Shown here: one piece after another, positions 16,375 to 24,985 of the stretch
Position numbering within the stretch: the stretch's first letter is position 1
Layout of the letters: each line of letters begins with the position of its first letter
DNA from: Acidobacteriota bacterium
Lineage (GTDB): Bacteria > Acidobacteriota > Terriglobia > Bryobacterales > Bryobacteraceae
Direction: 5' to 3'
Length of the DNA stretch: 34,054 bases
Assembly: GCA_016213775.1 (NCBI GenBank)
Contig: JACQZR010000297.1
Coordinates: 1-34,054 of the forward strand
The notes under the pieces: generated by a model
What the model saw: the letters and a program-made list of their open reading frames with translations, nothing else
What the model was told of the DNA's origin: nothing
Databases searched by the model: none
Translations under genes and position numbers: made by a program

Positions 16375-19300
16375 ATGAGGTCGGCGACTCGCATCGCGTG
16401 GGTTCTTCTATTGAGCGTCGCTACAGTGTACGGCCAGGGACGTACCGCCCAACTGACCGGTCGTATCACCGATTCGACTGGCGCCGTGGTTCCCGGCGCG
16501 CAGATGACAATCACGAACGTGGACACTGGCGTCGCCAGAATCGCTCAGTCCGACGGGAGCGGCAATTACGCGTTTCCGCTGCTCGAACCGGGGAAATACT
16601 CCGTGTCGGTCCAGCAAACCGGGTTCCGGCCGATCACTCGCGCCGGTATCACGCTGCATGTCAACGACTCGGTACAGATCGACTTCGCTCTGGAAGTTGG
16701 CGCGCTCAGCGAGAGCATCACTGTAGATTCGGCAGCCCCGCTGCTCCAGACCGCTGAAGCCAGCCAGAGCGTGGTGGTGGACAACCTCAAGATCATGAAC
16801 CTGCCGCTCAACGGACGTAACGCATACCAGTTGTCGGCGCTCACCCCGGGAGTGATTCCGGGATCCGGGTTCGAGGACTCCACTACTGTCAACCGGATGA
16901 ACAACATCAATGTCAACGGCGGAGCCAGCTTCAACACCGAGATCCTGCTGGACGGGGCATCCAACTCCATCCCCGGACACGGCCAGTTCGCGCTCACACC
17001 GTCCGTGGATACTGTGCAGGAATTCCGCGTGCAGACCACGCAATACTCGGCCGAGTTCGGTCGCACCAGCGGCGGCGTGGTGAACGTAGCCACCAAGTCC
17101 GGCACAAACGAATACCACGGGACCGCCTATCACTTTCTGCGAAACAAGGTTCTGAAGGCGAACAGCTTTGCCAATAACTGGTCCGGGCAGGAGCGCGGAC
17201 AGTTCGTCTACAACCAGTTCGGCGCCACTCTCGGCGGCCCGGTGATCAGGAACAAGACCTTCGTGTTCGGCGGCTACGAAGGATACCGGGTTCGCGAGGC
17301 GGGCGGCGGCGGCGGGACGGTGCCCACCGAGGCGATGCGCCGCGGCGATTTCAGCCAGCTTTCCACCAGCGACGGATTGCCGGTCGTCATTTACGATCCC
17401 TACACGTCGCGCCAGGTTGGGAATGCCTGGGTGCGGAATCCCTTCCCGGGAAATCAGATCTCCTCCTCCAGGTTCGATCCTGTGGCGGTGAAAGTCACAC
17501 CGAACTACCCCCTGCCGAACCGGGCGGGAATCGGCGCATCCATATCAGGTAACTTCACCTCCAACGCCTCGAGCGCGAATGACCTGAACATGATCACCGG
17601 GAGGCTTGATCACAACTTCAGCACAGCCAACCGGTTCTTTCTGCGGGCGAGCCGGAACAACAGCACCAACGTCCCACCCAACATCCTCGGCACCATCGCC
17701 ACATCGAATTCTTTCGGGCCGAGCTTCGGAAGAGACTGGCACGTCACTGCGAACGACACCCACACACTCACACCGTCGACTGTGCTCGAGATCCGTCTCG
17801 GTTATGCGCTGAACTGGGAAGACCGGCATCCGGAAAGCCTTGGCCTCGATCTGACCACGATTGGGCTCCCAGCCGCTCTCAATGCGCAGGCCCAGGCGCA
17901 TTATTATCCGAACTTCGCAGTGGGCGGCTACATGACCGTCGGCCCGAACACCTTTTCCTATTGGGGGCAGGGCAGTCAGACGCGGTCTCTGGTGGCCAGC
18001 CTGACGCACATGCGGGGCAAGCACCTGCTGAAGACAGGCGTCGAGGTGCGGATACTGAATCACAACTCGCGCCAGGTGGTGGCTGCCGCGGGGCAGTTTG
18101 CGTCGAATGGGAACATGACTCGCGGGCCCGATCCGGATCGCGTCTATCGGAACGCCGGCGACGGCTACGCTTCCTTCCTGCTGGGTACGTTGGCGTCCGG
18201 GTCAGCCCGCAAGACCGCCGATACTTCTTACCGGAACATCTACTACGCGGGCTACCTTCAGGACGACATCAAGGTAACGCCCGCACTGACCTTGAATCTG
18301 GGTGTCCGGTACAGCTACGAGACTCCGCGGACCGAGCGTTGGAACCGCCTGACGTGGTTCAACCCGGCCGTTGCGAACCCGATTCAGAAGGACATCACAT
18401 GGACTGGAGCTCCACTTGTGGGCGGCCTCGAGTTCGCCGGGGTGAACGGCCCGCGCGGCTGGTCGGATCCGGATTGGAATAACGTCGAGCCGCGTTTCGG
18501 TTTCGCCTACAAGGCGTTCGGAAAGCTTGTCCTGCGTGGCGGCTACGGCCTCAGCTACCTCGGTAACAGCACCTCGCACAACGGCTACGGCGCCGGGCAG
18601 GAGGGTTTCAGCGTCTTTACCCGCGAGGTCTACTCGGTGGATGGGCGAACCCCCGTGAAGCGCCTGAGCGAGTCCTTCTCCGGTGGGCTGCTGGAACCTA
18701 CCGGCGCCGCCGATGGGCTGTACACTCTGCTGGGCAACGCAGTGGTCGCCAACTTGCGCGACATCCGCGCTGGTTACAGCCAGCAGTGGAGCCTGGATCT
18801 CCAGCGCGAGTTCGGTGGTTGGCTGCTCGAAGCAGGCTACGTGGGCAGCCGCGGTGTAGGTGTCCCCATCAGCTACCCGATGAACCAACTCACCGAGGAG
18901 CAGTTGAAGCTGGGCAGCACGCTGCTGCAAAGCGTTTCGAATCCCTTCTACGGCCATCCCGCCGCCACCGGCACGCTGGCCAACAGGACCGTGCAGCGCG
19001 GCCAACTGCTGCGGCCATACCCTCACTTCACCGGTGTGAGCCTCCAATGGCGCGAGCGCGGCCAATCGACCTTCCACTCCTTTCAGGCGCGTGCCGAGAA
19101 ACGCTTCGCGAAGGGGTTCAGCCTGCTCGCATCCTATACCAACTCGAAGCTGCTTTCCGATACCAGCAGCGGAAAGTCGTTTGTGGGAGACGCGCAACCG
19201 GGTCCGCAGAACGCCTACGACATGCGGGCCGAGCGTTCCATCGCGCCGCAGGACATTTCCCAGCGTCTGGTTACCTCCTTTCTCTACGACCTGCCTTTGG

Positions 19301-19803
19301 GGCGCGGAAAGCGCCTGCTCGGCAGCGCCGGTCGTGTCGCGAACACCCTGTTCGGCGGGTGGCAGGTGAACGGGATCGTCACCTTCTCAATGGGGCACGT
19401 GCTCACCATCACCACGCCCAATCAGAGCAATTCCTACAACGGCGCTTCGCGGCCCCACTCGACGGGACAAAGCGCGAAGCTGCCCACTTCCGAGCAGACT
19501 ATCGACCGGTGGTTCAACACTGCCGTCTTTCTCCAGCCGGAACCCTACACTTTCGGCAATCTGGCCCGCACGCTGCCGGATGTCCGCGCCGACGGGAACC
19601 GGAACTTCGACATCGGCGTGCTGAAGCATTTCAACCTGACCGAACGTTTCCGCTTGCAGTTCCGCTCGGAGTTCTTCAACGCCTTCAACAGCCCGAGCAT
19701 GGGTGTACCCGGAACGGCCTTTCTGGGGAACGGCTTTGGCCTGACCCGCGGGCAATCGAACTCGCCGCGCGAGATCCAGTTCGGACTGAAGCTGCTGTTC
19801 TGA
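16375..19803 (+). CDS. Oar-like TonB-dependent receptor, copy 3 (paralogue of copy 1)
   Basis: 1142 residues. The ATG at 16375 has AAGGAG 8 nt upstream. Signal peptide MRSATRIAWVLLLSVATVYG, then the regulatory-like fold (LTGRITDSTGAVVPGAQM), plug motifs NLPLNGRNAYQLSALTPG, GGASFNTEILLDGA and QYSAEFGRTSGGVVN, barrel motifs including LGVRYSYETPRTERWN, DLPLGRGKRLLG and LQFRSEFFNAFNSPSMG, and the C-terminal LKLLF. Large parts align with copy 1 almost residue for residue, including loops such as SHNGYGAGQEGFS and YWGQGSQTRSL, so the pair arose by duplication. The most visible differences are in short surface-loop-like stretches, which would tune ligand choice (inference). The sulfatase follows after 18 bp. 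Confidence 0.93.
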   Translation: MRSATRIAWVLLLSVATVYGQGRTAQLTGRITDSTGAVVPGAQMTITNVDTGVARIAQSDGSGNYAFPLLEPGKYSVSVQQTGFRPITRAGITLHVNDSVQIDFALEVGALSESITVDSAAPLLQTAEASQSVVVDNLKIMNLPLNGRNAYQLSALTPGVIPGSGFEDSTTVNRMNNINVNGGASFNTEILLDGASNSIPGHGQFALTPSVDTVQEFRVQTTQYSAEFGRTSGGVVNVATKSGTNEYHGTAYHFLRNKVLKANSFANNWSGQERGQFVYNQFGATLGGPVIRNKTFVFGGYEGYRVREAGGGGGTVPTEAMRRGDFSQLSTSDGLPVVIYDPYTSRQVGNAWVRNPFPGNQISSSRFDPVAVKVTPNYPLPNRAGIGASISGNFTSNASSANDLNMITGRLDHNFSTANRFFLRASRNNSTNVPPNILGTIATSNSFGPSFGRDWHVTANDTHTLTPSTVLEIRLGYALNWEDRHPESLGLDLTTIGLPAALNAQAQAHYYPNFAVGGYMTVGPNTFSYWGQGSQTRSLVASLTHMRGKHLLKTGVEVRILNHNSRQVVAAAGQFASNGNMTRGPDPDRVYRNAGDGYASFLLGTLASGSARKTADTSYRNIYYAGYLQDDIKVTPALTLNLGVRYSYETPRTERWNRLTWFNPAVANPIQKDITWTGAPLVGGLEFAGVNGPRGWSDPDWNNVEPRFGFAYKAFGKLVLRGGYGLSYLGNSTSHNGYGAGQEGFSVFTREVYSVDGRTPVKRLSESFSGGLLEPTGAADGLYTLLGNAVVANLRDIRAGYSQQWSLDLQREFGGWLLEAGYVGSRGVGVPISYPMNQLTEEQLKLGSTLLQSVSNPFYGHPAATGTLANRTVQRGQLLRPYPHFTGVSLQWRERGQSTFHSFQARAEKRFAKGFSLLASYTNSKLLSDTSSGKSFVGDAQPGPQNAYDMRAERSIAPQDISQRLVTSFLYDLPLGRGKRLLGSAGRVANTLFGGWQVNGIVTFSMGHVLTITTPNQSNSYNGASRPHSTGQSAKLPTSEQTIDRWFNTAVFLQPEPYTFGNLARTLPDVRADGNRNFDIGVLKHFNLTERFRLQFRSEFFNAFNSPSMGVPGTAFLGNGFGLTRGQSNSPREIQFGLKLLF

Positions 19804-19821
19804 GACAGGAGAATACTCGCG

Positions 19822-21498
19822 ATGCGAATTACCCCGACCCTTTGGAACCGGAACAGGAGCGCAGCCATGGATGAGTTAGCGCCAAACAGGCGGGATGTGC
19901 TCAAGGTCCTGGCGAGCCAGGGCTCGGCTGCAGCGCTGGCCGCGCAAGGCGAGCCGAATCGGCCACCAAACATCGTTTTCATCTATGCCGACGACCTCGA
20001 TTTCGACGAGCTCGGCTGCTACGACGCGACTCGGTATCCCTGCTACACCAGTGCCCGCAACGCCGGATGTACAGGCCTACGCAACCTTGGCTACGCTGAC
20101 CCGCGAATGCTCACTCCCCAGATCGATTCGCTGGCGCGCGGCGGTGTCACCTTCTCGCGCTTCTATGTCACCAGCGCCCTCTGCACCCCAAGCCGCTACT
20201 CGGCTCTCACCGGGCGCTACGCCAGCCGTAGCGAGCCCTTGCGTCGCACCTATCCTGCGGGCGCGCCGGCGCGCATCCTCTGGAATACGGACCTCGGCCC
20301 TGGAGAGACCAATATCGCCCGCGAGCTGAAACGCGCTGGTTATGCAACGGGGATGGTCGGCAAGTGGCACCTCGGAATGGGCACGGAGGACTTCCTGGTG
20401 AAGGGCTTGAACGAGGAAACGGACCCGTTTGACCCGAAGGTCACCGCGCGCATTCGCACCACCTACTAGCATCACCTTCGCTACATCCAGGACAACTTTG
20501 GCTGGGACTACGCCGAGCGGATCTACTTCAGCAACAAGGAATGGCTTGGGTTGCCCCGCAAGATGACCCCGCACAATCTGGAGTGGATCACCGAAGGCGC
20601 GCTCGAGTTCATCCAGCAGAATCACCGGAAGCCGTTCTTCTTGTACATGCCGCTCACTCTGCCTCATGGGCAATACAGCGCGGCTTTCCTGCGCGGCGAC
20701 CCCCGCTTTACTGCCGCCGGTGCGCTGGCCAAGGCCCCCGAGGTCATGCCCCCTCGCGAAAGCGTCTTCGAGAGGTTGCGCAAGGAGGGCATCGACGAGC
20801 GCAACGCCGTTGCAACCTGGATCGACGACAGCGTCGGCGCGATCCTGAAGAGGCTCGAGAATCTTGGCGTCGCGGACAACACTCTCGTACTATTCGCCAG
20901 TGATCACGGGAGCCGCGGCAAAGGGACCTGTTATGAGGCGAGCCGGGTTCCCTGTGTCGCCCGCTGGCCCCGGCGCATTGCGCCCGGCTCACGGATAGAC
21001 GCCATCTGCGCCAACATCGACCTGGCGCCCACCTGCCTCAACCTGGCTGGCGCAACCCCGCCGGACAACACCACCATAGACGGCACCAGTTTCTCGCCAA
21101 TGTTGAGCGGCACCCCCGCGCCCCCGGACTGGCGGGGGAGCCTCTACCTCGAGTGTCTGCATATCCGCGCGGTCGTCACCGGGAAATGGAAGTACATCGC
21201 CAACCGTCCCCCTGAGCAGATCAGCGACAGAATCCGGGCTGACGGGCTGGAGTCAGCTCGAACCGGGAAGCCCCGAACAATCGGCCTGGACGGAGAGAGA
21301 CTGCGTTACGGCGCCAATATCGACTTCCCCCACTACTTCGATCACGATCAGCTCTATGACCTCGAGCATGACATGCTCGAACAGCGCAACCTGGCCGGCG
21401 ACCGCTCATTCGGCCCGGTGCTGAACGAGATGAAGGGCCGGCTGAAGCGACACATGGCATCGCTCCCGCACACGTTCGGGGAGTTCAAAACAGCATGA
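19822..21498 (+). pseudogene. Tat-type sulfatase interrupted by one in-frame amber codon
   Basis: A type I sulfatase of about 558 codons broken only by TAG at 20467-20469. The upstream part has the leader NRRDVLKVLASQGSAA, metal site NIVFIYADDLDFDELGCYD, active site C-T-P-S-R (cysteine codon at 20182) with YSALTGRYASR, and MVGKWHLGMG. After the stop the same frame goes on without further stops: HHLRYIQDNFGWDYAERIYF, FFLYMPLTLPHG, VLFASDHGSRGKG, ASRVPCVARWP, and a normal C-terminus. The codon was probably CAG (Gln) changed by one C-to-T transition. The start may be 19822 (AGGAG 10 nt upstream) or 19867 (AGGAG 7 nt upstream, giving a more usual Tat leader). The next gene's ATG overlaps the TGA at 21498. 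Possible explanations are a young pseudogene, a sequencing error, or readthrough. Without readthrough the second half, which carries part of the active site, is lost. Confidence 0.9.
20467..20469 (+). other. In-frame TAG codon within the sulfatase
   Basis: TAG follows ARIRTTY and precedes HHLRYIQ in the single frame shared by both halves of the sulfatase. Frame and codon usage are undisturbed on both sides, so it is a point change rather than an indel. No strong stem-loop was noticed directly after it, and nothing in the window encodes pyrrolysine machinery or a suppressor tRNA. Confidence 0.9.
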
Positions 21499-23357
21499 AA
21501 ACTCTCTTGAAATACCTGGCCCCGGTAGTCCTCACCGGCTGCGTCTGTCTCGACGCGGCTCCTCCTTCGGACAGGGCGGACAGATCGATCTTCCGGTATT
21601 CGCACGTCCCTATCTGGTTCGATGCCCCGGACGACCACACGAAATACGAAGCCGACGTGCTGGTGCAGGACATGGACTTGGTGGACGAACGCGACGTCAA
21701 GCAGTGGAAGGCGTTCGTCGATCGGATGCATGCGCAGGGGAAGATCGTCGCTGCCGAGATGCGGCCGCTCACCCACCTGGGCAAACAGCAGGAGTACCTG
21801 ATGAACGACCCCGGCATGCAGCAGGCCGCGTGCGTCGACTTCAACCTCAACCGGATCAAGACGCCGTGGATGGCCGGACGTGCCTACCAGGACCTTCCGG
21901 TGCACTTCTACTGCTCCAATCATCCTCGCTATCGAGCGTATCTGCGGCACCAGATCTTCATGTACGTCGAAACCGGCGCCGACGCCATCATGGTTGACGA
22001 CGGTGGCGGGGGTTTGCTGGCTTCTTCCCAAGGGGGGTGCTTCTGCCAATACTGCCGGATTGGATTTCGCGACTATCTGGCGAACAAGTACTCCGCCACG
22101 CAACTCGCAAAGCTCGGCATCAAGGATTTGTCCACGTTCGACTATCGCGACGTGGTGTTGCGCCACGCAGATGATCCAAACTCGTTCCGGCTGGCCAGGG
22201 CCAAAGGCGAGATCCCGTTGTTCGCCGACTTCGCGGACTTCCAGACACGATCTGACGCCGACCTGTTCCGAAGCCTGCAGGCAATGTCGAGCAAGCTGGC
22301 CGGCAGGCACGTCCCCATGGGCTGGGACAACGTCGATTTCGCCGGCAGCCGCTCGCTCTACTACGATTTCCTCGACGTGTTCTACTCCGAAATCAACTAT
22401 CAGCGCTTCGCGGTGGATGGGAAGGGCTCCGACGAGCAGTTCCCGCCCGGCATCGTAATGCTGAACAAGCTGTCGGATGCGCTCGGCAAGTGGCACACGC
22501 CGACCCCGGCACCTTCTTCCTGGGGCGCGATCAAGACCAAAAACCTGACCGGGCTGTTGAAGCAATGGGCCGCCTTCTCGTATGCCAATGGCGGGCCTTT
22601 ACGATACCCGCGCAGAGGCTGGTGTTTCGGCGAGACCTCTCGTTGGTACTACCCGCCGAAAGACGAGTTCGAGCCGCTCTACGATTTCGTGCGCAAGAAC
22701 CGGGTTCTGCTGGACGACTATCGCGCTGTCGAGCAGGTGGGTGTGCTGTTCACGCAAAGTCGGGGCGGAGGCGGTGACCGCTACTACCGCCCACTGAAAC
22801 ACGTGGCCGCTTCATTGGTGAATCTCAATATCCCGTTCGGCATGGCCGTGGCCGGCGACGATCAGTTGCGAAACCGCCTCAAAGGCAACGAGGCCGACAG
22901 CTTCGAGCTGATGCTCGTTCCCGAGCCCGCGAGACTGGTGGACGGCCAGCAGGACATCGTGAAGGGATGGCTGGATCGCAAACGCGCCATCGCGGTCAAG
23001 GCGTCCGACGACGTGGCCGCGGTGGTCAACGGCAGAATCAAGCCCTGGGCCTCGCTGGACAGCGGCAGCGGCCTGTGGCTTTTTCCGCGCCGCATCCCCG
23101 GCAGAAAAGATGCATCGGTGGTCTGCCATCTGGTCAACTCCAATTACGATTCGCGGTTGAATCGGATCGTGCCGCAACGCGCTGTTACTGTCAGCCTCCG
23201 CAACGCGCTTTGGAACGGAGCCGCGGCGCGCAAGGTTACTTACTACACGATCGGTGCCGCGCCGGTTGATCTTCCATTCGAAAAATCCGCGGACGGAGTT
23301 CGGGTGAGCATTCCTGAGGTAGATCTATGGGGAATTTTGCAGGTTACGTCGCGGTAA
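21495..23357 (+). CDS. Lipoprotein, putative TIM-barrel glycoside hydrolase of unassigned family
   Basis: 620 residues. The leader MKTLLKYLAPVVLTGC has a lipobox (LTGC, C16), so the protein is probably membrane-anchored. The middle has a barrel-like pattern resembling unclassified hydrolases related to the beta-galactosidase/amylase-type clans: GADAIMVDDGGGG (D168, D169 near a strand end), then the cysteine motif C182-F-C184-Q-Y-C187 with RIGFRDYLANKY, and YYDFLDVFYSEINYQ. The C-terminal ~200 residues look like a flavodoxin-like trimerisation segment followed by a small beta-domain. Assignment to a numbered GH family is not possible by eye. Its ATG overlaps the sulfatase stop by 4 bp and its own end overlaps the next gene by 31 bp, so all three are tightly coupled. 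A role in cleaving the glycan of this locus is inferred. Confidence 0.75.
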   Translation: MKTLLKYLAPVVLTGCVCLDAAPPSDRADRSIFRYSHVPIWFDAPDDHTKYEADVLVQDMDLVDERDVKQWKAFVDRMHAQGKIVAAEMRPLTHLGKQQEYLMNDPGMQQAACVDFNLNRIKTPWMAGRAYQDLPVHFYCSNHPRYRAYLRHQIFMYVETGADAIMVDDGGGGLLASSQGGCFCQYCRIGFRDYLANKYSATQLAKLGIKDLSTFDYRDVVLRHADDPNSFRLARAKGEIPLFADFADFQTRSDADLFRSLQAMSSKLAGRHVPMGWDNVDFAGSRSLYYDFLDVFYSEINYQRFAVDGKGSDEQFPPGIVMLNKLSDALGKWHTPTPAPSSWGAIKTKNLTGLLKQWAAFSYANGGPLRYPRRGWCFGETSRWYYPPKDEFEPLYDFVRKNRVLLDDYRAVEQVGVLFTQSRGGGGDRYYRPLKHVAASLVNLNIPFGMAVAGDDQLRNRLKGNEADSFELMLVPEPARLVDGQQDIVKGWLDRKRAIAVKASDDVAAVVNGRIKPWASLDSGSGLWLFPRRIPGRKDASVVCHLVNSNYDSRLNRIVPQRAVTVSLRNALWNGAAARKVTYYTIGAAPVDLPFEKSADGVRVSIPEVDLWGILQVTSR

Positions 23358-24985
23358 TCATCGGGCTGCTTGCCGCCGCGCCAGCGAGCGCCACAGCCGT
23401 CTGGGCCCGTTGGGAACACACTTTCACCAGCACCGCGAGCTACCCGAATCCTTACCGCGACGTTACTCTTCGAGTGACCTTCACTCACACCAGCGGTACG
23501 GCGGTTTCCGGCTACGGTTTTTGGGATGGAGGCGAAACTTTCAAAATACGATTCCTATTTCCAAAAACAGGTAAGTGGACATGGAAAACCTCATGCTCAG
23601 ATATTAAGAACACGGATCTTAATAACCAGAGTGGAACAGTCGACGTAACTGCCTACAAAGAAACGAATCCTCTGTACAGGAATGGCTATCCGGTAATTAG
23701 CGCTAACAAGCGATACCTGACTTATAGTAACGGCGAGCCATTTCTGTGGATTGGCGACACCGCGTGGGGAGCTTTCATTGCCGCCAGCCAGCCTTCATGG
23801 GAGCGGTACATTCAGGACCGGGCGGCCAAGCGGTTTACGGTGACCCAGCTTCATGCGGGACGGGCGTGGCTGCGGAGGGCTGAGGACACCGATGGAAACC
23901 CGCCCTTTCTCGGAGAGGGCGCCGCGCTGCGCTGGAATCCGGCTTACTGGCAAGGCGCGGAGCGGAAAGTCCAGTACGCCAACGAAGCGCGCTTGTTGGT
24001 GTGCCTGACAGCACTGCGCGATGTCGGCCCCGGGTTTCCGATTCAGGATCCCGCGGAAGTGAGGCTGTTCGCTAGAAACCTCGCGGCCCGGCTCATGGGC
24101 AACTTCGTGGTGTTCTCGCCCGTGGCCGACGACCTTCCAACCGATCTTGCCGATGCCGCCGCGGCCGGGGTCAGGGATGCGACCTCAGTACATCTGATCA
24201 CGGCGCACCCGCGCTTTCTCTGGGAGCCGGCCATCGCCTTTCACGCAAAGCCCTACACCGATTTTGCGGGCACGCAATCCGGCGCCGGCTGGACCTACGA
24301 GCCGTACAGAAAAGAGAAGCGCAAGCCATTCTCGCCCGCCCTGTCGGCTCAATACGCCTTCGAGTTCAACCTCGGCCTGTACAATGCGCGGCCAATCAAG
24401 CCAGTGCTCAATCTGGAAGGTCCCTATGACAGCCTCAGGCTCCAATCGGAGGATGCGCTTCACTACGGGCAGCCGTATCCGAAGCGGTTGCCCAGAAGCG
24501 CCGCCTACGTGAGCTTCCTTTCCGGAGCCAAGGGATACACCTATGGCTGCGGTGGAATTTGGAACTGGGGTCTGCCGCACGCGGAATCCACGGCTGGCTG
24601 GCCGTTCGATGTGGCGCTCAACCAGCCGTCGTCCACGCACATGCGATATCTGGCGGAGTTTCTCAGCCGGATCGAGTGGTGGCGGCTGGAGCCTGCGCAC
24701 GCATTGATCCGGAACCAGCCCGAGGAATGGACGCGCAGAATGGCGCTTGCCATAAGCGCGTCGGGGGATCTGGCGGTAGCATACCTGCCCGAGAACTCCC
24801 GCATCGTGATCGATCTGCGTGCGTTCCCGCAAGGGTTGCAGGCGGTGTGGTTTGAGCCGTCCACAAACCGTTACTTGCCGGCCGTGGGCACCCAGGCCAA
24901 TCGCGCCGAATCAGCCTGGGAAAAACCCTCGTCGTGGGAAGACGCCGTTCTCCTGCTAACCAAATCCAAGGAGGCAATCAAGTGA
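23327..24985 (+). CDS. Secreted DUF5060-DUF4038 apiosidase-like glycoside hydrolase
   Basis: 552 residues. Signal peptide up to PASATA. Residues about 25-105 look like DUF5060, a beta-sandwich (ARWEHTFTSTASYPNPYRDV, FPKTGKWTWKT). Residues about 120-450 match the DUF4038 apiosidase-like catalytic domain (family GH140 includes apiosidases acting on rhamnogalacturonan II): RYLTYSNGEPFLWIGDTAWG, ERYIQDRAAKRFTVTQLHA, and a likely catalytic E364 in VLNLEGPYD. The acid/base region usually reads GGDR; here it is FSPVADD, so that residue may differ. The C-terminal ~90 residues (IEWWRLEPAHALI) fit the small beta-domain annotated as putative collagen-binding. It overlaps the upstream gene by 31 bp and the receptor start by 4 bp. 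The DUF5060 part is distinctly AT-richer than its surroundings. Apiose specificity is not proven. Confidence 0.83.
   Translation: MGNFAGYVAVIIGLLAAAPASATAVWARWEHTFTSTASYPNPYRDVTLRVTFTHTSGTAVSGYGFWDGGETFKIRFLFPKTGKWTWKTSCSDIKNTDLNNQSGTVDVTAYKETNPLYRNGYPVISANKRYLTYSNGEPFLWIGDTAWGAFIAASQPSWERYIQDRAAKRFTVTQLHAGRAWLRRAEDTDGNPPFLGEGAALRWNPAYWQGAERKVQYANEARLLVCLTALRDVGPGFPIQDPAEVRLFARNLAARLMGNFVVFSPVADDLPTDLADAAAAGVRDATSVHLITAHPRFLWEPAIAFHAKPYTDFAGTQSGAGWTYEPYRKEKRKPFSPALSAQYAFEFNLGLYNARPIKPVLNLEGPYDSLRLQSEDALHYGQPYPKRLPRSAAYVSFLSGAKGYTYGCGGIWNWGLPHAESTAGWPFDVALNQPSSTHMRYLAEFLSRIEWWRLEPAHALIRNQPEEWTRRMALAISASGDLAVAYLPENSRIVIDLRAFPQGLQAVWFEPSTNRYLPAVGTQANRAESAWEKPSSWEDAVLLLTKSKEAIK
23521..23700. other. 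Low-GC patch inside the DUF5060 domain
   Basis: Direct counting gives 74 G or C in 180 bases (41%), against 37 of 60 (62%) in 23401-23460; 23701-23760 is intermediate (30 of 60). The patch lies wholly within the coding frame. It may reflect domain acquisition or recombination from a lower-GC source, or composition dictated by Lys/Asn/Ile-rich sequence. Confidence 0.75.
24968..24974 (+). promoter_or_regulatory. Ribosome-binding site fixing the GTG start of receptor copy 4
   Basis: AAGGAGG at 24968-24974 stands 7 nt before GTG 24982. The GTG overlaps the TGA of the apiosidase-like gene (24983-24985), a 4-bp coupling. An in-frame ATG at 24934 would place 16 charged residues before the signal peptide and is less likely. 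Confidence 0.8.

Noticed and set aside
20467-20550. Two separate sulfatase genes instead of one broken gene
   Set aside because: The second half has no leader, no active-site cysteine and no ribosome-binding site; the frame is continuous across the TAG.
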